Assembly (NCBI RefSeq): GCF_013393905.1
Contig: NZ_CP040279.1
Location: 1 to 64,000 of the forward strand
Direction: 5' to 3'
Source: Nostoc sp. C052
GTDB taxonomy: Bacteria > Cyanobacteriota > Cyanobacteriia > Cyanobacteriales > Nostocaceae
Length of the DNA: 64,000 bases
Position numbers and translations under genes: made by a program. Positions within the stretch are counted from its first letter, which is position 1, and every line of letters begins with the position of its first letter. Below the pieces are notes generated by a model. The model was given only the letters and a program-made list of their open reading frames with translations, was not told where the DNA came from and made no database searches. This document shows positions 44,396-58,619 of the stretch, one piece after another.

Positions 44396-46680
44396 GTGTC
44401 AGTGGTAGGATTATTGGTCACGACATCAAACTCGGTTGCGGCACAGTGCTTCACTCGGGTTACATTTGCCGGTGCAAGGAGATGTAACACACCTGACGGC
44501 TACATAAATCCAGCCTATGTTTTCTTCTTTGACCGCACTCAGCTTAGACAACATTCTTTATTTCTGTCAGCAATAATCCACCGCACCGCAGATTTTATAT
44601 TGATTTCTTTTGAGGAGTTGCCCACTTTCTATCTTCAATTAACCACCCCGGGCTGGTGTTCCCGTCGGGCAGCCGACAGTAATAGGTATTGCGACGTAAA
44701 CAAATCAGCTGTGGGTATATTCACCTGCCTCATACCGGTATGATAGTTTTAATCAGGACCAGTCAGAATGTGCCGGAGCTATTGTACATAGTTTTGTAAT
44801 TGCAGCGCGTGCTGCCAACATTTCGCAGCAGAGCTCGCGTGTCTGTGCCGACCCTGTAGGCGTTGCCGTATCTCTATGATTTTGCTATTTCTTCGGGGCT
44901 GGCATCCTGGTGTCGATATCAGATGAAGTGGCACTCAGCACTTTGTCTTTGCATGGTATGGAAAGAGCGCAAGTACATCCGACTAGTGCCAGTCTTTCAG
45001 CCGCTCAAACTAGTGATCCGAACAGCAAATCGACAATTGCCCCAACCTCTGCGCCATCAATACTTCATTATTATGTTGCTTTCATGAAGAACAGTGGCAT
45101 TACGAAGAACAGAAGATTCCAATTAACACTGGTTTTGCATCCCAATTCACAGCAATTGACTAAATTATCAATCCTCATGTATTGAGATTAGACTGTTTCG
45201 GCTAAGGCTGTCAGTTTTATTCTGTCAATTTAACTGAATTAATCTTGTCTTGGTAATTCATATTTGGCATTGAGCTGTCTGTCATCATGATGTTCTCCCG
45301 CAGCTCAATCCAAACTGGTTTTCGTTGCTGGGTTGATTACGTAGTCCGTGCTCCAATGAGCCTTCTTAGTACCGTATTAACGCCGCTACTACACTTCGCT
45401 ACGCGATACTGCTCACGTTTACAGATCGATATCAATCTAGCCAAAGTGAACGATAAAAATCTTGACCAACGCGCTTTGCCAAACTCTATTCCTGTTAAAC
45501 TGTTAACCATCTGGTTCGGAACGGCCTCCATTATCAAATCAATAAATAAATGAAACAGGATACCTGCAAATTACGGCACTGCGGACTTCTCTTTAACATC
45601 GTATATCTGAGCATTATCGCAACACAATCTGCGGCAACTATCTCCAGCAATAAAGTCATCAGTGTCATATGCCAGAATGCATCATCTACGTTTTCTGAAA
45701 CAGCTGCTGCCGCCGGGCGGCATAAATCTGACTCGTGCCCATTCAGCATCTGGGTGATTGCGTCGGCAAATCGTTGTTAAGCAGGCGTTTACGACGCTGC
45801 CAGACTGTATACCTTGAATCCTTTGGGGTTGCTTCTGAAGTGATGAACAATAATTCGGTAACGAAAAAATCTTGCATCCTTCTTCTTACGGCCTACTCGC
45901 TAACTTTCGTAACCGTCACCATGAGCTGCGGGACCTTCATTAAACCAACCTCTAGATTTTTCATGCGACGCCAACTGCTTCACGATATACATGAAATCTG
46001 TCTTGAATATGCTTCACAACGACATAGTCGCATCGATCCCAGCGTGTGTACTATGATTCTCGGCAACAATAATTGTGTCGTCGTTGATGTGGCGCAAGCG
46101 TCGAAATGCCCGGTATTTTGCATGCTCAATAAATCGACAGGAGAATAATTTTGATGTGTATCAACAATGTTCTGACGTTAATCAGTATTTGCAATCACGG
46201 TGGTGTGAATTGAACAACATTTATTTCATCCACACAGTCCAACTTGCTCATCTTCAATTCTACGGTTATTGGTTTGCTGCCGCCAGTGCGGCGCAGTGTC
46301 TTTGTAGTTCGGCAAGGCGACTGCAATGTGATACGCGCCTCTGTGTACGCTCTGTGGTGTGGTGTGGTGTGTCCACGGTGACAAGTTCATCATCGAGAAT
46401 AATACTCCCCCGGATTTGCCTAATAGGGTATGGCGTAATCAATGGTCAAGCCCATTTCATCTCAAACCGAAACCGTCACTAATGAATATTAAAAACAAGC
46501 CTATATCGAAGCATGCAGCAGGTGGCCACGGACGGCGATGAGTTCGTGACTAAGAACGTTGCCTGGTATCATCTCAATGACGGACTGTCTTTAAAATCGG
46601 TTTATTGAAGCATCGACAACATTAAATACGGAGCTTTTGGAGAAAATTTCTTAACGTAAAGCTAAATCTTTGGTCACGGC
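44396..46680 (-). pseudogene. Strongly degraded copy of 22264-25126 (HNH/unknown/DUF262/24749 genes)
   Basis: Short islands match the reverse complement, for example GTCACGACATCAAACTC at 44,416, and the HNH region near 46,060-46,140. No frame remains open through a domain. Confidence 0.7.
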
Positions 46681-46811
46681 GCGGGAGAGATATCACGCAT
46701 GGCACGTACTCACACGCAGCAGGCGACTGCGACATCATCTCTGAGCTGGCGAAGCGGCCGTAACAGCCTCTGAAGAAACCGAACAACACAAATTCAAGAA
46801 ATGGGAAGCTG

Positions 46812-47800
46812 ATGTCGCGTAGAAATGGCGAGACTGAACATTTAATGTTTTTAACTCCTGTTATGTCTCGAGGCGCAAAACCAATCGGCACAGTTGCTTT
46901 GACACAAGCTAGTACCTTCTTCGATATGATGTTGTCCTCAGCTTCCCATTTGCAGAGCAAGCGAGCATGCTATTCCCCGATTGCAACGCAGATAACACTA
47001 CTGGCATTTGTCAAACCCAGTGAACTATCTTACGGGGCAACAGCAACACTGAACGTCAATGCGTATTATGTCGTTTCGTCGACAAAGAAAACTACGCCGT
47101 GAATGGGTGGTGTTGGCAGGCCTCAAGCTAGCGATGGCATGGTTGAAGAGTCCGCAATAACGCTGCCAAGCGTGCGTCAATCTGACGCCCTCGCGCAACA
47201 AAGCAGTGAAATGCCTGTTAAATATGCGGGAATTTATTGAGTAAAAATAAACCTCAAATATGCGGAAACAAGCACTTCAATTGCTATCAGGCACTCAACA
47301 GCGAACAGAGTGCTTATCAAGCCGATCTCTGGCAGACTGGGGAGATGTGCATTGTGGTGAAAGCACTGTATTCATGGTGAATAACTATTTGATGCAACAA
47401 AATCACACTAAAGTACATCGAGGAACACAATCGGCTGCTAACAGATGAACCAGTTGGCTGCGAACTAATTCAGAACTGGCACCATGGTGATGGCCTTGAT
47501 TGATGAAGGAACGAAACTGTTTGCCCGTGGTTACAAGCACATTTCTTATGGTATCGGGTATACGATTTAGACCACGCACTACCCGTATCCGTAACAGGCT
47601 TTGGGCAAGCCTGCTGACCTAATTTTAATTCCCACGTCAACGCGTCTCAGGCAAAATACAACAGACTCAACCCTCTTTAAGGACCAGCTTACAGAAACTA
47701 CGGTAAATCTGGTTCGCTCTCAACAAGAAGATGTGTGGTGATACCCACTTCTTCCTGGTGTACTATCAACTGCTGTTGACCTCGTGTATCTTTGCGAGTC
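46812..47800 (+). pseudogene. Strongly degraded copy of the 393-aa HNH gene
   Basis: Starts with the readable MFLTPVMS at about 46,845 and later ENHTKVHRG; about a quarter of positions differ and frames shift often. Confidence 0.7.
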
Positions 47801-47830
47801 TCTGTCTGTCGTTTTTATTTGTGGCAATAA

Positions 47831-50800
47831 CATCAGGGATAGTTTTCAGAAACAAGGTGTGAGAAAGACGATGCGGTGGCAGCAATGACTGCGTAACTGA
47901 TAGATAACACATGAGTGCTTGTCGCCCCATCAGCTACGGGTTTTGGGAGAAGTGTGGATTATCGGTTAACTCCGACGTAGCGATCGGCAGTCAGTATCGC
48001 AAAATTCCCGATGATACGCTATCAGCAAGGCCCCAGCAAACCCAAAATTCAAAGGGATGCAATCATGGCAACACGGAAGAATAGACCAACAGTACAGTAG
48101 CATCTATGATGCTTGCTTATATGACCACGGAAACAGAGACTGGCTTTGCCATGCCCCGATGACACTGTAAAGCGCGTTTCCGAATTAGATTTGTATTATC
48201 ACCATAGCTTCGTAGAATTAACTGTGGTTGCACTGTTGAAATTAAATGCAGATACCTGAGTTAACAGAACAAAGCCAGCAAATGCTTCTATTCGCAATAG
48301 CAATATTTGGTCAGTTTCGGTTGCGCACGCCGACTCCCTGATAGGTATCGAAGAAATTGCAGCAGGATGCTAGTAGCTCACACTGATGCAATAATTACGG
48401 AATAGAGAGTATCAATTATCAACAGCAAGGATATTTGGCGATTAGATTTGCTGACAGTGTTGCTGGCCCCAGATGAAACCTGACCCGTTAGGGGCTGAAG
48501 GCAGTCGTCACTGAACCGGGGAAAAAGCAATCGCGTGAGCGTCATCATAGCATTTCTCGACTTTGTTACTGGTTATACAGGCTAACGCCATGACTTTCGT
48601 TGGTTTCGGCATTGAATCATGAAAATCAGAGCAACACTCGTCACCGTTAGCATAGCTTGTGTTTTGATTGTGATGTTTGGTGATGTTAAGCACACAATTA
48701 CTTGGAATCGGTTGCTAATGCTGAGTTGTTTGAGACAGAACGATATAATGTTGTCTCGACAGTAGCGTCGCCTGTGAATAGCAGGAATGTTCGCCGATGA
48801 ACTACAGAAAATTATCTCATGAATACAAGAACAACAAGCGTCGTTACCAGCATTCCCACAAGTATGCCTGAGTTTACGTGTTAACTATCAGAAAATTAAC
48901 ATATGAATAGTTTTTCGTCTGGGTCACGATTTGATGTTGAAGATCGCAGTTCAAGCACTAAATGATGTGTTAGCGGCTATTGATGATGTTGAATAGCTCA
49001 AAGCTCAACTATTTGCTGTAATACCGTTACGACAGATATGTTCGCTGATTGCTTTTTAAGTTTGCAATTTTTATTACAATATGGACGAATTAAATAAACA
49101 ATTGAGTAAAGACGATGAGAAGAGTTAAAACCTGAAGAAATATGACTAGACAGGAATTAGCACTTTTGAGTTTAAATATATTTAGGCAATTAGAAATTAA
49201 GTACCAATCCCTACAACACCAGAAACAATGAAGCAAATCGACACACAGCAGCGGCCGCTGGCAGTAAGTCATCTAGCACTAACTTCCGCATTCTATTACC
49301 TAATACTCCACGCCATTCCTATAGATAGCCGCATTCCTGATTGTTACCGTCACGCCGGATGGCACAATGTATATTCCAGCCCAATCAATACCAGCTTCGC
49401 ATCCGTTGAAACGCCGCCGCTGGCCTCAGTTGTGCCAGCAGAAAATCTATGAAATTTACACGAGCACAAATTCCTGGCGAACACGCTAGAAATTTGCCGT
49501 TAGTTGGTGCTGTCTCCTCAAAGGTTTTTGGTGCTGGCATTCAAGCAGTTGCCGAAACTGGAGCAGTTGCGTGAATTATTTGGATTACCTTAATCAAAAG
49601 AGCCCAAAATCAGCTGCTTTAGATGTCAACCAAAGTGAAGACGGCACGATGTTATCTAACTAAATGTGTCCGTGCCGCAAGCTCCTCCACAACCGCTGAG
49701 TTCAAGGGAATTATCGCTTTGCCATAATGAATACGGTTAGGACTCGCTCTGGCTTCTGTACTGGCGCCTGGCATTGCTTCCGAAAGTTTATTATACAGCC
49801 AGTCCGTTCTATGCTTATAGCCAGCAAGTTTTTATTACTTACTTAAACGATACAATCACAAAAGACTATGCCGTCAACGCTGCATAAAATCATCAGATTT
49901 TTGAAAAAGCAGTCGTTGCCACTGTTGTTAGCCAGCTGAATCTTGGTTGTCGTTGTCATAACAAATTATTGCTCACTGCAAGTTGCCAAATCAATTACTA
50001 CACAGATCAAAGATACTGAAGTATTGAATACCTGAAAGTGAGATCGAGCAAGGGAATTGAACTTAAAAATCAGTAGAAGCGAATCTCGCCAAAGCCCGGC
50101 TGCGAAGCTCAGAAAGACATGAACACGACTTATTTCCGAAGCTGGCGCAGCTACTGAAGGCCGTAAAATTGCGAAGGCGCATGGTCATCGCGTAAAGCGA
50201 GATTATCAAAGTCGCTACAAGCAACGAACGAGCGCGTAGAATGTTGCCAGCACACTGGCAGGTGATTTATCAGATCCCGTGTGACTTGGCTTGATATCGC
50301 CAACGAAATAGCGGGCTTGTTTACTGATTATCAGGCTGGCTTTGAAAGGTTAGGTGAAAGCCTGACGGCGTGCATTGCCATGGTTACCTCGGCATACTTA
50401 GTTACGTAGTACCGCAGCCCTGACACGCTGCCACAACAAGCGTTGGTCGATTGCATTGTGGTCGTTACCGTATAGCCAGCAGCAGATGAAACTGATGGTT
50501 GGGATTCCCGACAATTTCATCAACTAAGGTAGTCAGTCACTAACGCGTCGGCCGATTGCATCTGTTGGTGTTCCACTGCGCCATGAGTCTCAGCCGTGGC
50601 AATATTATAGCGGGTGAGAAAGCTTAATACTCTGGTCATGTCTGTTTCCGGTGCTGCCAGCTCAAAGAGCGTTAACTACAGTTATTTCAGTCAGGCACAC
50701 GTCGCGATGTCTCTTTGACGACGGAAGCCAGCCTCACATTCGCTACACTCTTTTCGCCTCATGGATGAATAGATCAATGCTATGCGTTAGTAAGTACACA

Positions 50801-53560
50801 TTTTAAAACAGCTTGTCACAATGGTTGATGTCAAGTCAGCAACAAATCCCAGGTTTTACTATCGGTCATTTTTTACCGAAACAATATTATATTTCGTAAT
50901 TATTACCTAAAGATTGTTGAAAGGCATCATAACTTGCTAAGCTGACTCGCATTTAGACGCTGTCGAAGAACGTTGTCGAACATAAGAATGAAAGGTTACC
51001 GATGATGCGAGAAGAGTGCTTTGCGTAGATTTTCGTCACTTCAAGTATCGTTTCATTTGTTATACGCGACCGGCGTTAGCTGCACACACGACCTAAACCC
51101 AAGCACGACATGCAGTGACTGCCGCGCTCACTAGCAAAAATGCCAAAGTGACGCCTATTGTCCTTCGCACCTCAATCGTGTTATGATAAGATATTACTGC
51201 GCCGATCAGTAAAATAACAGTTTCTAATAAAATAATTTGAAATATATGAAATTGCCATTACAACATTCCATGACGAGCCGGATCAATCTATTTAATGGAG
51301 CAGACGGGCTGGCCTCGGTTATTACCTCGTCGCCGCAGTCACATCTGTAATGCCGCCATAGAATCAATCATTTGTACGTGAAACTTCTCAAGACTATTTG
51401 GCGTAGAGGATATGGCAGATGCAGAGGGTGAATAACAATTTAGCCAATGCAAAGTTGAGCAAGAGTGGCTCTGATTTTAATCCAGCGGCTTAAGAGGAAA
51501 GTTAACTGGGGATTTGAGAAGCGACGCCACACATCTTTGTATTGGTGACTCGTTAATTGCCATTTTCATGATCGTCCCGCGATCGCTGGTCTGCTAGTTT
51601 TTCGCTAGACAGTCAACTTAACAAGCAAGATGCAAAACATAAAACCGTACTTAAGGGGAGCTTTGGTTCTCATTATCAGCAATAAATATAACTAGTGATT
51701 AAATCTAGTGATGAAGACGAAGCTTACGTCACGTACCACGAGTTGTTCGCGCCATGTTCACGTAATTCACGAGTTTGTTCGCTTGGCGTTCACGTATACC
51801 ACGAGCTTACCACGAACTTGGCGTCACGTATTCACGAGCTTTTGTTCTAATCTGTATTGACGTCACGACTATTTAGCGTTACTTAAAGCAATATTAAGAA
51901 ATTAATAACACTGGCATTACATTTTGGAAAGAGTGCGTACTTTAACAGATGTTAATAAGTCACCGTTATTTTAAGCGGTGCTCATATCTTGTGCCCGTAT
52001 TACTATTTGAATATTCTCATATGCCTGAATAATCAAAAGATTAACGTCGACTTTACTAAGCATATTTTGAGTTAACTTAGTGCTAAAAATATGAGCTACC
52101 ATCCGTAGCACGTCACTCAATGAGATATTCTCTACTACTGCGGTATCTGTCATGCTTCCATTGTGTCGTTCTGCTTGATTGCCAGGTTTATGAGTAATAC
52201 ACCACCTTGTTTTTAAGCTGCGGGTTGTGCCTGCTTTTCTTGTGGTTTGTTCACCTGTTAACTAATGTCACACCTACAAAATGTTTCACAAGTTATTGAC
52301 ATCAGCTGGCTTGCGCTACAATTCAGTAACAGCTTAAAAATGATTCGGTCAGACGTCTAAAGCACTAGAGCAGCGGTCATGATTTACAGCCTGGAGGAAA
52401 TCAAGCCACCACTGCGAGTTTAACGAGTTTACCAACACTAAAATTACACAGCATTGCTTAGGCACCGTGTTGAGCCGGGCTGGTTTATAAAATATTATTC
52501 GTTGATATAAACGCCGCTTTCTGTAATTAAGCATGATGCACAAGGTCGTTACAGGAAACGAGTTGAGCATTATGTTTTGCGTATTCAGCGCTGGTAACCA
52601 TGACGCTTGACAATGCCCAGACGAATATTTAGCAATAGGCTAGCATCTCCATGAGGTAAGGTGGTTACGTCTGTGTCGTCGCCATCAGGTTGTTTACTGG
52701 TCAACGTAATCGAGATAGTTGCGTTTCATTGCCACAGTTGTCGTCGAGCGCTTAACTGCTAAGAACTAACAACTGAAAACACTGTTGGGCAGAGGTGGCT
52801 AACGAAATTCTGCCGCAACGGTTCACGATCGCTGTTTGGGGACGGGAGATAGCATGATTCTACTTCTGACATGGGAAGAACAAGATACCGCGTTATATAT
52901 TGTCAGCGACGCACTGGTTACCAATGGGCACTTTGTTACAGGGTAGCCACACGTATTTATAACTTGCACCACTTCGGTATGCCACTACAAGTTAGCAGAA
53001 AACTAAATGCCTGGTCACGATGTGCATCGTGCCACTATCACCAGCAATACTTATCTACGACTGTTTCGAGTCATTTAACAATCGATTGGAATCATCGCAA
53101 GCAATAGTCAATTACATACCAAAATTAGCCCAATTAGAAACAGAGATGTTACGCAATAACGCAGCTAGAAGACACACAATCCTCAATTGATTATAGCCAA
53201 TAATACACCCGCCGAGACAATAGCACCAAAGGAATCCACAGCACAGCTACTCAGTTACTTAAATGTCACCGGATTATATTCTGGTTAAACAGTTAGAGAG
53301 TTGAGGTGGTGAATAAGCGTAATCCTGGGCAAGCGACATTTGCCGCCGTAGTCTCGCCAAGTTGCCACCTTATCGAAGTTAAAGAGATTGACTGGCAAAG
53401 TAGACTGATGCCGAGTGTCTGGGGAGCAAAGCAACCTTAGCAGCTGTAGAAAAATCTGCGACAGGTCTTATCATTATCTGTTTGTATGTATCGCTGGTAC
53501 CGGGGAGTGGCGCCCGTCAGTGTTAACCAAGCATTTGCTGTAACGGTCATTAGCACCGAT
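47831..53560. other. Unresolved low-quality or decayed sequence
   Basis: I can align none of it with confidence to the rest of the window. Reading frames are short and broken on both strands, HIP1 sites are rare and often one base off, and the few protein-like pieces (for example about 49,140-49,230) stop within 30 codons. If continuing the inverted copy it should show the 18,608 ATPase; it does not recognisably. Confidence 0.6.
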
Positions 53561-53582
53561 TGACATTGAAGCTCAAGGGTGA

Positions 53583-53731
53583 TGTAGTGATTAGCCATAA
53601 TGTTACGTTCGGCATGGAGACGTTATCCCAGTTACGTTAGTTATGCCAACAAAGGCAGTGACACAGATAAAACCCTGTTGATCAATGAAGACTTTCTATG
53701 GGGGAAGGCTTTAAGGCAGGGAGAAAACTAA
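53583..53731 (+). pseudogene. Paralogue fragment of the 30578 coiled-coil gene
   Basis: Matches the C-terminal part (ISHN, SYANKG, DTDK, GEGFK) with base substitutions as well as indels, so it is a diverged relative rather than only a noisy copy. Confidence 0.6.
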
Positions 53732-53892
53732 AAACGGCGTTATTGCTGAATGCAATACTTAGACGCTTTTAGGATGTTTAAGAACCATTTCCCGACATTC
53801 CCAAAGCCGTCACGGGACGCCGATTATCTCAGCTTGTTTGCAAGCTCCTCCCAAAACTTAGCGGCGAGTTCGCTGATGGGTCATAAAGAGTT

Positions 53893-54291
53893 ATGCCCTG
53901 CAAATTTTTATTAGGCATAACTACTTACCGCCATGAGCGATCAAGCATAGAGGAAATCATAGAGAAGCTTCACCAACTAAAAGAACAGACAGCAGTAGTC
54001 AATCGAACCGATGTCAGCACTGGGGCATGGATCAATATGAGGTGCGTAAGCAGTACAAAAGATGGTGAGGTTTATTGGTATGTATACGCAAAATGCAGCG
54101 TTAACGAGCCAATTTTCAAGAGGAACCCAAAAGCTAGGCTAAAAGGAATTGTCAAACGCGGTAAGAACCCGAGTATACCCTGCCACCAACACATAGGCAG
54201 GGTAGGCAGTAGTACAGGGTCAGGCACCGATCCAGAAGTAACAGAAGCATATCAGAAAAATCGCAAGCAAACACCAATGCCTAACGCCTAA
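53893..54291 (+). CDS. Paralogue of the 34172 subtelomeric gene
   Basis: 132 codons open, the native start probably the ATG at about 53,933. Conserved: KLHQLKEQ, GEVYWYVYAK, NEPIFKRNPKARLKGIVKRG, CHQHIGRVGSSTG. It differs from the 34172 gene by many silent and conservative changes. Preceded by the same GTTATGCC...GGCATAAC inverted repeat. The end runs into an ATGCCTA repeat. Confidence 0.55.
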   Translation: MPCKFLLGITTYRHERSSIEEIIEKLHQLKEQTAVVNRTDVSTGAWINMRCVSSTKDGEVYWYVYAKCSVNEPIFKRNPKARLKGIVKRGKNPSIPCHQHIGRVGSSTGSGTDPEVTEAYQKNRKQTPMPNA

Positions 54292-54830
54292 TGCCCATTA
54301 CCAAAATAGATTGAGATTTTGGTATTTCGGTAATCATGGTCTGTCACGATGATTTGCTAGTCACGATGGTTAATCTCTATTTATAGAGAGCGCGACTACG
54401 GTATCAAAATCCCGATATAAAATGCGATTGTTTTCAGTGGTGACTACCAAACGTTTGTATAAAAATTTTCATTAGTAACCCAAGCGGAATAAAAGGATCG
54501 CGGGAATCGCGAACTTAGGCGATCGCCACGGCGGGCGGGTAGCCATTGCTAACCATAGATTTGCTCAAGCCACTTACTGTTATTGCTGAAAATCTACGGG
54601 ATAAGAATTGAGGTTAGGAATGGGAGCGATCGCCATCGAAAGCGGGCGTACGCCATCGCAGGAGACGCGACAACGCCGCCATACCACGCCACCACGCCAC
54701 AGCTACCATAGCGATCACCACCACAGCAAACAGAAGACGTGGGAGACGGCAACGCAGTTGCCAGTCAAGTCCACCAACGCCATAACAACCTCGTTATTTA
54801 TATGAAACTAGTTATTAAAAATGCTCCACC
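54292..54830. repeat. Shuffled subtelomeric repeats
   Basis: In order: ATGCCTA heptamers, a third copy of the 221-bp unit (about 54,309-54,490), the CATAGATTTG...CAAGCCACTTACT piece related to 33,820-33,850, and the HIP1 mosaic related to 34,640-34,820. The order differs from that at 32.7-34.8 kb. Confidence 0.7.
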
Positions 54831-57800
54831 GATAGATGCGGTAAGGTGGCATGTTGGGGTCATGAGGTATTAGGTATTGGGAGTAGGGCATGGGGCTTGG
54901 GAGAAGGTAACCTCTGGGCGATGGCAACGAGAACACCGCAGGCATCGCACCTCGAGTAGGCGCGATCCTTCATCCCGGCCGAACCCTAGTACACCCTGCT
55001 GTAACACACAGTCCGATGGCATCAGAATTACAGAAGAATAAACCCGAAAAGGTCGCCGTAGCATAGGTAACTCCTAAGCCCTGCCCGATAAACCTGCGTT
55101 GCGCAGACGCATCAGTTCACTTGTGAAAAGCCCGATTGAATCCGCCTGTCGTTTTTTGCCCTGGCAATGCACTCTATGGTTGCGCTTTTAGCAATACTTA
55201 CCTCGATGCTGGGATGAACTGCAACATCAGGAGCGAAGTCAGGCTTTGAAAATTGCCGCACGCCTTTCCCGGCAGGACAGTAAACCGAGCCGATGATGTC
55301 GCTGCCAGAACGATAAACCATGAACTTTGCCTTGCACAGCAGGTTTTCTGCATAACTTTCAAGAGCCGGGCTTAAGACAATTACGCAACCCCGTAGGCCG
55401 CGACATTCGTCACAGATATCACCCGAAATCCTCTTGCCGCGATGTCGATCATTGTGCCGCGTCTGTCCTAGGTGGTTAACGTACCGTAGCGTAATACCGA
55501 CATTCAGATTTTCTCCTGCCGACCGATTATTGCATCTAACGGTATTTATCACTGCCACTAGAAATCTATGCCACAAACGACAATTTGGCGGTCGGTGTGC
55601 ATGGTCTCTGATATGCATATCAAAGACCCATAAACAATGCTAACTTAGGTTTGATGTTCTGGTTGAGATGGAAAATGCTCAGGACGTACCGCTTCGATCA
55701 CCAAAGCGACTGTAGTTGATCCATAAGCCGCCACGACCTCGATCACCCTTCTTCAGCTAGAAGTTTACAGCACCAGCAGATGTATAGGTTGCAGAAGCTT
55801 GAAATGCCCACGCATTTATCATCGTGCGCCGCATTATCCATCGTCCATGCACATTAAGCAAATCTCGCATCTCGATGATAATATGCATCTCGCCGAGACA
55901 CGGTTGATGCCCCAGCAATGAACCCGATGAAGATTTCGCACTGTGGTGAGGGTATTGCCCGCGAATTCTGCGATCGCATCTACGCCCATCCGGCCCTGTG
56001 AAATTATGAGATTTCCAGTAGTTTCGTACCTTTGTTAGCAAGGGGGTCAAATGCTGCCATCCCACGTAGGCTGAACACCGATGTGTTCTTCATACTTGCC
56101 AAAATTACGCAGAGATCGATCAGCTCACCTCTGTAATATCGCCTACATAAAGATAGGTAGTATAATGATCTTCTTTACATGCACACTGTCAGTAGAAAAA
56201 TGGCGGAGCCTCACGCGAAGAACCACACACTGAGATTTCAGGCCGACTTAACAAATTGCCGATACTTGTCAGTACCTGTTTAGCTTGGCTAAACGGAAAA
56301 ATACACCCAGCCAATATTCGCCCACAGATGGAGCTTGAATTAAACCAGACAACACCAACACCTGAACTGCCTCAGAAATCATGTTTTCGTTTTCGCTTGT
56401 TCGTACTTGATTGCCGTCTGCCGTGATAGCTCCCGCAGAGACGAGATCATCGATCGTCAGTCCAGTTTACGAGTCAACCACCAAAACCGCCACCTAGAGT
56501 AAGACCTGATACCCGTCGCTGAATTGACCTACTGGAGCAGCTACGCCATGCAGCGTGCGCCGATCAAAATCCGCACATGCACCAGGTTCGACATATGCCC
56601 TTTTTTGGGAGATCAATGACATTTTTCATGGCTGAAAGATCGATCATTACGCCGTGATCGCACACGTATTCTCGCGATATTGCCCAGCGCCTCGATTGAT
56701 ATTTTCAGCTCATTGCGCGCGCAATTTGATGACATGGGAAACGTCCGAGGCTTTCTGCACACTGGACAATGAGAGCAGCCGGCGACAACACGCATTCCAG
56801 ATTTCGCGAACTTCGTCATAACGCGGATCGTCGGGAAGAATCGTTGCCCTTCACATTGGTTTCAGCTTTTCAATCATCTCATTCAGTAACGTTGTCATAA
56901 TATTCTTCAACAAAGCTAATCGAAAAAACTTGCGTGATAATAACTCTGTAATCGCCCGATTGAAGTCGAGCCTAAGATAGACATCACTGACTTGCTCGAC
57001 GATTTCGATATTTGTTTAGAAATTCATGCCAAACCCATCGGTAAAGAACCCCTAAATGCACCAGTGTATTTCCGGTTGACAGGAAGCAATGCCAATAGAG
57101 GCATGAAGCGCGATCACTAATTTAGCTACCACTTTTCTACAAACGACGAATGATGGGTCAAACGACCAGGTTGAAGGATGCTGATGAGCAATATGAAATA
57201 TTTCGCCGCAATCGCCGCCGATCGAGATCAAGGCGCAGCATTTGGGCATATTCGCAGGTACAGTGACTTTTAATAGTCGCTGTGTAAAATTAATGTCATT
57301 GAAGACGTAATCTTGCATTTCTAAGTTAAGTCCAGAGTAGCACCGGGAGCTAGTTATATCAACGCAAATACCGCAAATCCACAGCGTAAAGTTTACGATG
57401 GCACTAATTTAGCCAACGGCATTTAATATGTCACTGTACATCCCTGTAATCGCGAGAATCATGTTCTGATAGTGATGCAGCAGAATACGTCACGCCTTGA
57501 TTCTGACAATACCCTCGCCACCGACCGAACATCCTACTTGTCTATTTGGGGTCACGCCGTACGACGATGAAGCGATGCCTACGGCGGTAACCACGCTCAT
57601 TGACAAGACACGATGAGCCGATAACGACGTGGAAAGCGAAAGCATTGCGGTAGCGTTCGCGCAACGTCGTAGAGAGGTACGAGCGTCCGCAGGAGTGTCA
57701 GTCGCAGACATCACCTTTAATCAAAGATTTGCGGGAAATTTGAGTTTTCAAAAGCGGTGTCAAAAGGAGAGGTGCGATCGCCTCAGGAGGAAAATAGGAA

Positions 57801-58619
57801 TTGAGATTGGGCAGGAGGTGATCGCCAGAGATAAGCTAATAGTCACCATTTCCAGACTGACTGCCGTGGTAAGGGCTTCAGCCTTGATTTATGCAACTTA
57901 AATGCTCATTAGCTTAGGCTTTTGGTTTTCTATAGCAGGGGTAGGGGAGAATCGCTTACAGAGGTTAGCCAGCGATCGCCGACGCCGCCAAACCCAACAC
58001 AGCTTAAACACCTGGGGGCAAACCTCCCCAACTTTTAAATGCGATTCACCATACTGATAACTTTAATCTGCCTTTTTCAAAATACGCCTTTGGTAAGATT
58101 ATTTTGGGATCATTAGGTATTTTTAGTTACTCTGAGTCAAAAGCGATTTTAGCAAATTAAGAATAGCCAAAATAACTCCTAGTAAGTACGTTTATTTCAG
58201 TCGGCTGATTTCTATTTTTTAGCAATTTTATCGCTCTCGCTAGCTACCTGTGGGGCTACCAGATAACTACCTGTGTGGAAAATCAAAATCACAAAAATCG
58301 CTATTTTTTCACCCCACAGGTAGCTAGGTGTCACCTGTGTGGTAGCCCGATAGCTACCTGTGGAGAATTGTATTCTACAATATTGTTTGCCACTAAATCT
58401 ACTTTAGTTTTGTGTAGATTATCAGGCTTTAAAATTTACTGCACCCAGTTATTCTTACAACCCAGCATTGATATCAATGTTTGGAATCCGCACGGTTGCG
58501 CCACGAATCTAATATTTTCAAGGCTTGTCAGCGTTGTTTCTCGTGAGCGGTTGGCGAGAGATGCACAAAGCGCATTTACCCGCTTTACTTTTTCAGTCGC
58601 ATGATGGCGTAACACTATG
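54831..58619. other. Unresolved sequence, no supported gene
   Basis: Mostly broken frames on both strands. HIP1 sites and a GATGCCTACGGCGG repeat at about 57,573 show it is cyanobacterial. At 58,240-58,360 a tract of CTACCTGTGKGG motifs, some inverted, takes the place occupied by the 11-bp iterons in the 31-kb copy. Confidence 0.55.

Larger units (their letters stand above)
35101..47830 (-). repeat. Degraded inverted copy of about 20,825-35,100
   Basis: Matches the reverse complement throughout: subtelomere (35.1-39.0 kb), coiled-coil ORF, methyltransferase, GIY-YIG, hspA, the small-gene run (41.9-44.4 kb), DUF262, the two HNH operons (44.9-47.8 kb). The copy is about 1.5 kb shorter and errors grow with distance: isolated missing bases at 35-40 kb, heavy substitution beyond 44 kb. 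No independent genes should be annotated here. Confidence 0.92.

Noticed and set aside
47831..53560. Many short ORFs, some with phage- or membrane-like pieces
   Set aside because: Frames are broken every few dozen codons, no ribosome sites, no complete domain, and the region lies within the noisy part of the contig.
54831..58600. ORFs of 60-168 codons on both strands (e.g. 55,112-55,618)
   Set aside because: No recognisable domain, neighbouring frames conflict, and base quality of the region is doubtful.
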